This document shows positions 14,882 through 19,438 of a stretch of 19,438 nucleotides of DNA, one piece after another. Both the position numbers and the translations under genes were made by a program. The DNA lies in NCBI GenBank assembly GCA_020639215.1, contig JACKHA010000023.1, positions 1 through 19,438 on the forward strand, written 5' to 3'. The notes under the pieces are model-generated. The model made no database searches and was not told where the DNA came from. It saw nothing but the letters and a program-made list of their open reading frames with translations. Position 1 is the first letter of the stretch. Every line of letters starts with the position of its first letter. The stretch is from Phycisphaeraceae bacterium (GTDB taxonomy: Bacteria > Planctomycetota > Phycisphaerae > Phycisphaerales > UBA1924).

Positions 14882-14986
14882 CGAGAACCCCTCTCAGCGT
14901 CCACGCCAAGGCCAGACCGCCGGAACCCCCGCAAGGCGCCCGGCGCGGCCAGAACAGACCAAGACCCCAACAGTCCCAGCCTGTCC

Positions 14987-15014
14987 ATTGTCCACATACG
15001 CGGGCCGGCCGCAA
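14987..15014 (-). promoter_or_regulatory. Candidate promoter of the first array gene
   Basis: On the minus strand TTGCGG (15009-15014) and GACAAT (14987-14992) are separated by 16 bases, about 105 bases ahead of the ATG at 14881. They sit in the 210-base divergent region shared with lipB. Both boxes are weak matches. Confidence 0.25.
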
Positions 15015-15091
15015 GTGGCTCCACGCGATTCGGGACGGTTCGCGGACCATTCCGCCGGCGGTCGGGACGCCGCCCGGGGGTATCCTCAGGC

Positions 15092-15913
15092 GTGGAACCC
15101 GCCGATTACCCCATCGCGGCCCTGGATCTCGGGCGGATGGGCTACGCCGAGGCGTACGAGGTCCAGACACGCCATCTGGCCGCCGTGGTCGCGTCCCGCG
15201 AATCCGACGCCCCGAGCCGCGGCGTGATCCTGCTCGTCGAGCACCCGGCTGTGATCACGGTCTCGCGCCGCGGAGAGGCCGCCGGGAACGTGTTGGCGAC
15301 GCCGGAAGCGCTGGCCCGGGCGGGCGTGGAACTGGCCCAGACCGATCGCGGCGGGGATGTGACGTACCACGGGCCGGGGCAACTGGTCGTGTATCCCGTC
15401 ATCGATCTCAACGCCCACGGACTCCGCATCGTCGACTACATCCGCCTGCTCGAGGGCGCGATCATCGACGCCCTGGCGATCTTCGGCGTCGGGGCTATGG
15501 CCGATCCGACCGCCACCGGCGTCTGGGTGCCCGATCCGGACGTCCCACCAGGTGAGCCCGATTCGCCGCCCACGCCCCACGCCAAGGTCGCCGCGATCGG
15601 TGTGCGCGTGAAGCGGTGGGTCTCGATGCACGGCCTTGCCATCAACGTCGATCCGGACCTGGACCACTTCGGCCTGATCGTGCCGTGCGGGCTGCACGGG
15701 CGGCCGGTCACGAGCCTGCGCCGACTCCTGGGCGGCGGATGCCCCACGATGGGAGGGGTGAAGGCCGCGATCGTGGCCGCCTTGCGGGCCAGGCTGGACG
15801 CCCGCTTCGACGCTCGCCCCAACACGGGCGGGCGTATCATGGCGACCCCGGCGGGCATGGCCCCGCCGATCCCGACGCTTCCCGCACGGACGCCCCCGGA
15901 ATCGCCCGCATGA
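15092..15913 (+). CDS. lipB: Octanoyl-ACP:protein N-octanoyltransferase (lipoate biosynthesis)
   Basis: Transfers octanoyl from acyl carrier protein to the lipoyl domains of enzymes such as pyruvate dehydrogenase, the first step of cytoplasmic lipoate synthesis. Recognised by VILLVEHPAVITVSRRGE (about 45-62), RGGDVTYHGPGQLVVYPVIDL (from 86), the catalytic Lys in HAKVAAIGVRV (Lys 165) and VPCGLHGRPVTSL with the acyl-accepting Cys 199. An acidic Pro-rich insertion (about 147-162, PDPDVPPGEPDSPPTP) precedes the Lys motif, and about 40 C-terminal residues exceed the usual LipB length (about 210-240). The start is uncertain. GTG at 15092 begins just ahead of the conserved region with no strong Shine-Dalgarno, while the frame stays open to 14792. 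The stop overlaps the start of the next gene as ATGA, indicating coupling to the ACP that could supply octanoyl groups. Confidence 0.9.
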   Translation: MEPADYPIAALDLGRMGYAEAYEVQTRHLAAVVASRESDAPSRGVILLVEHPAVITVSRRGEAAGNVLATPEALARAGVELAQTDRGGDVTYHGPGQLVVYPVIDLNAHGLRIVDYIRLLEGAIIDALAIFGVGAMADPTATGVWVPDPDVPPGEPDSPPTPHAKVAAIGVRVKRWVSMHGLAINVDPDLDHFGLIVPCGLHGRPVTSLRRLLGGGCPTMGGVKAAIVAALRARLDARFDARPNTGGRIMATPAGMAPPIPTLPARTPPESPA

Positions 15914-16299
15914 GCAACGACGAGATCTTCCAGAAGGTGCGCGAGGTGCTGGTCGACGCCCTGGCGGTCGATGAGGAGGACGTCACGCCCGACGCCTCGC
16001 TGACGGCCGACCTCGGGGCCGAGTCGATCGACTTCCTCGACATCGTCTTCAAACTCGAGCAGGTCTTCGCGATCAAGATCCCGCAGGGCGAACTGTTCCC
16101 CGAGAACGTGTCGCAGGACGCGCGGTACGTGCAGGGCGGCAAGGTGACGCCCGAGGGGATGGCGACGCTCAAGGCCCGCCTGCCGCACGCCGACTTCGCG
16201 CGGATCCCCGAGAACCCGGACATTAAGCGGGTGGCCGACGTGTTCACGGTGAACTCGCTGGTGCAGTTCGTGTCGTCGAAACTGGCGGCCAAGGGGTGA
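15910..16299 (+). CDS. Acyl carrier protein with extended third-fourth helix region
   Basis: A 129-residue carrier protein, much longer than the usual 75-85. The N-terminal part is a clear ACP: EIFQKVREVLVDALAVDEEDVTPDASL, then DLGAESIDFLDIVFKLEQVF with the phosphopantetheine-accepting Ser 39. After LFPEN (about 62-66) there is a stretch of about 40 residues (SQDARYVQGGKVTPEGMATLKARLPHADF...) not found in housekeeping ACPs. A normal final helix follows (VADVFTVNSLVQFVSSKL). The ATG overlaps the lipB stop (ATGA). It is followed 92 bases later by a FabZ-like dehydratase. It is probably a specialised carrier for octanoyl or another acyl chain; which one is inference. I recall similar long ACPs in other PVC-group bacteria. 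Confidence 0.88.
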   Translation: MSNDEIFQKVREVLVDALAVDEEDVTPDASLTADLGAESIDFLDIVFKLEQVFAIKIPQGELFPENVSQDARYVQGGKVTPEGMATLKARLPHADFARIPENPDIKRVADVFTVNSLVQFVSSKLAAKG

Positions 16300-16391
16300 A
16301 CGCGGCGAGGACCGCCGCGCGGCCGAGCATCGCGGCCGACTCGTACCGTCGATGATCGCACGAACACCTGTTGACCACGCCGGGGATCGCC

Positions 16392-16946
16392 ATGCGCTGG
16401 ATGTGGATCGACCGGATCATCGAACTCGACAAGGGCACACGCCTCGTCGCCATCAAGCACGTCTCGATGGGCGAGGAGCACCTGCACGACCATTTCCCCG
16501 CGGGGACCGGCCCGCAGAGTGAAACCGCCGGCACAGACGCGAGAGCCCCGCGTCCCGCGCTGCCCGTCATGCCGGCCAGCCTCATCATCGAGGGCATGGC
16601 CCAGTCCGCCGGCATCCTCGTCGGCCACGCGAACCAGTTCCGCGAGAAGGTGCTGCTGGCCAAGATCGCTCGGGCCGAGCTCGACGCCGACGCCGGACCG
16701 GGCGACACGCTTCGCTACACCGCAACGATCCAGAGCCTGAGCGATCAGGGCGCCTCGACCGCGGGCATCGTCGAGCGACGCCGCGCCGACGAGGCCGAGT
16801 TCGCGCCGTTCGGGCGGATCGACCTGATGTTCAGCCACGCGGACAACGCGATGGACATGCGGGTCGGCGGCGTCACGCTGCCGCGCGAGAACTTCGTCTT
16901 CGGCGAGGGCTTCAAGACGCTGCTGCGGACGAGCGGGATCGAGTAG
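16392..16946 (+). CDS. FabZ/FabA-type 3-hydroxyacyl-ACP dehydratase-like hotdog protein
   Basis: A 184-residue hotdog-fold protein, predicted to dehydrate 3-hydroxyacyl-ACP to the trans-2-enoyl form. It opens RWMWIDRIIELDKG like FabZ. LHDHFPAG (about 31-38, catalytic His 34) and PVMPASLIIEGMAQSAGILVG (about 58-78, catalytic Glu 67) are the signature blocks, but about 18 extra residues (GPQSETAGTDARAPRPA) lie between HFP and PVMP where FabZ has only a few. The ATG at 16392 is chosen because the family starts just before the MRW motif. A TTG at 16371 in the same frame would add seven residues. It lies 92 bases after the ACP gene, so the two probably act on the same acyl-ACP. The unusual loop may change substrate access. 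Confidence 0.85.
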   Translation: MRWMWIDRIIELDKGTRLVAIKHVSMGEEHLHDHFPAGTGPQSETAGTDARAPRPALPVMPASLIIEGMAQSAGILVGHANQFREKVLLAKIARAELDADAGPGDTLRYTATIQSLSDQGASTAGIVERRRADEAEFAPFGRIDLMFSHADNAMDMRVGGVTLPRENFVFGEGFKTLLRTSGIE

Positions 16947-16978
16947 GCCACGGGAGCGTGCCCGTTGCCTCTGGCGCA

Positions 16979-17052
16979 GAGCCCGACGCGCGAGCGTCGT
17001 GGTCGGCTCGTCGCGTAGTCGTCCTTCCAACCACGACGCTCGCGCGTCGGGC

Positions 17053-17054
<2 letters not shown>
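16979..17054. repeat. Perfect 25-bp inverted repeat between convergent genes
   Basis: The left arm at 16979-17003 begins GAGCCCGACGCG. The right arm at 17030-17054 is its exact reverse complement, and the loop is 26 bases. It lies between the hotdog gene (stop 16946) and uvrA (stop 17053-17055), and the right arm reaches into the uvrA stop codon. It could act as a bidirectional terminator or be one copy of a dispersed palindromic repeat. There is no T run. Confidence 0.9.

Positions 17055-19438
<2,384 letters not shown>

Noticed and set aside
14792..15091. N-terminal extension of lipB by 100 codons
   Set aside because: It has no LipB-like sequence, is Arg/Pro-rich and covers the divergent promoter region; conserved LipB sequence begins just after 15092.

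Overview
This is a GC-rich bacterial window that most likely comes from a planctomycete of the class Phycisphaerae. The main reason is an array of secreted proteins that share the C-terminal double-dockerin tail (DLTTGA...GYGVPNG...NNDDFFYYL, ending in AGC), which I know from Phycisphaerales as the 'GC-type dockerin'. This placement rests on family knowledge, not on a database search.

Layout. Positions 1-2829 (all minus strand) hold cytoplasmic and regulatory genes: a 3'-truncated thiolase, a small HTH-like protein, tRNA-Ala(CGC), an STAS anti-sigma antagonist overlapping an RsbW-type serine kinase, and a small HEAT-like lipoprotein. Positions 2970-14881 hold eight consecutive minus-strand genes. 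Each encodes a signal peptide, a different extracellular module and the same two-motif dockerin tail. The modules are choice-of-anchor R-like, DNRLRE plus Cys-rich plus multicopper oxidase, discoidin-like, agmatine/peptidylarginine deiminase-like plus a beta-sandwich, LamG-like, an unknown beta protein, a PQQ-type sugar dehydrogenase, and an unknown module plus Cys-rich repeats. Candidate terminators and promoters between several of them suggest several transcription units rather than one long operon.

Positions 15092-16946 (plus strand) carry lipB, an unusually long acyl carrier protein whose start overlaps the lipB stop (ATGA), and a FabZ/FabA-type hotdog dehydratase. This looks like a small acyl-ACP/lipoate unit. 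A perfect 25-bp inverted repeat separates it from the convergent uvrA (17053 to the window edge, minus strand, 5' end missing). uvrA contains two octamer-repeat tracts in opposite orientations, one of them inside an acidic insertion next to the second ATPase site.

How it fits together: the eight dockerin proteins look like cargo for one shared extracellular attachment or sorting mechanism. No cohesin, scaffoldin or recognisable sorting enzyme is in the window, so the receptor is unknown. No gap longer than 300 bases lacks a gene. The longest are 13209-13453 (contains a terminator), 14882-15091 (divergent promoter region), 3765-3970, 6638-6838 and 10539-10740.
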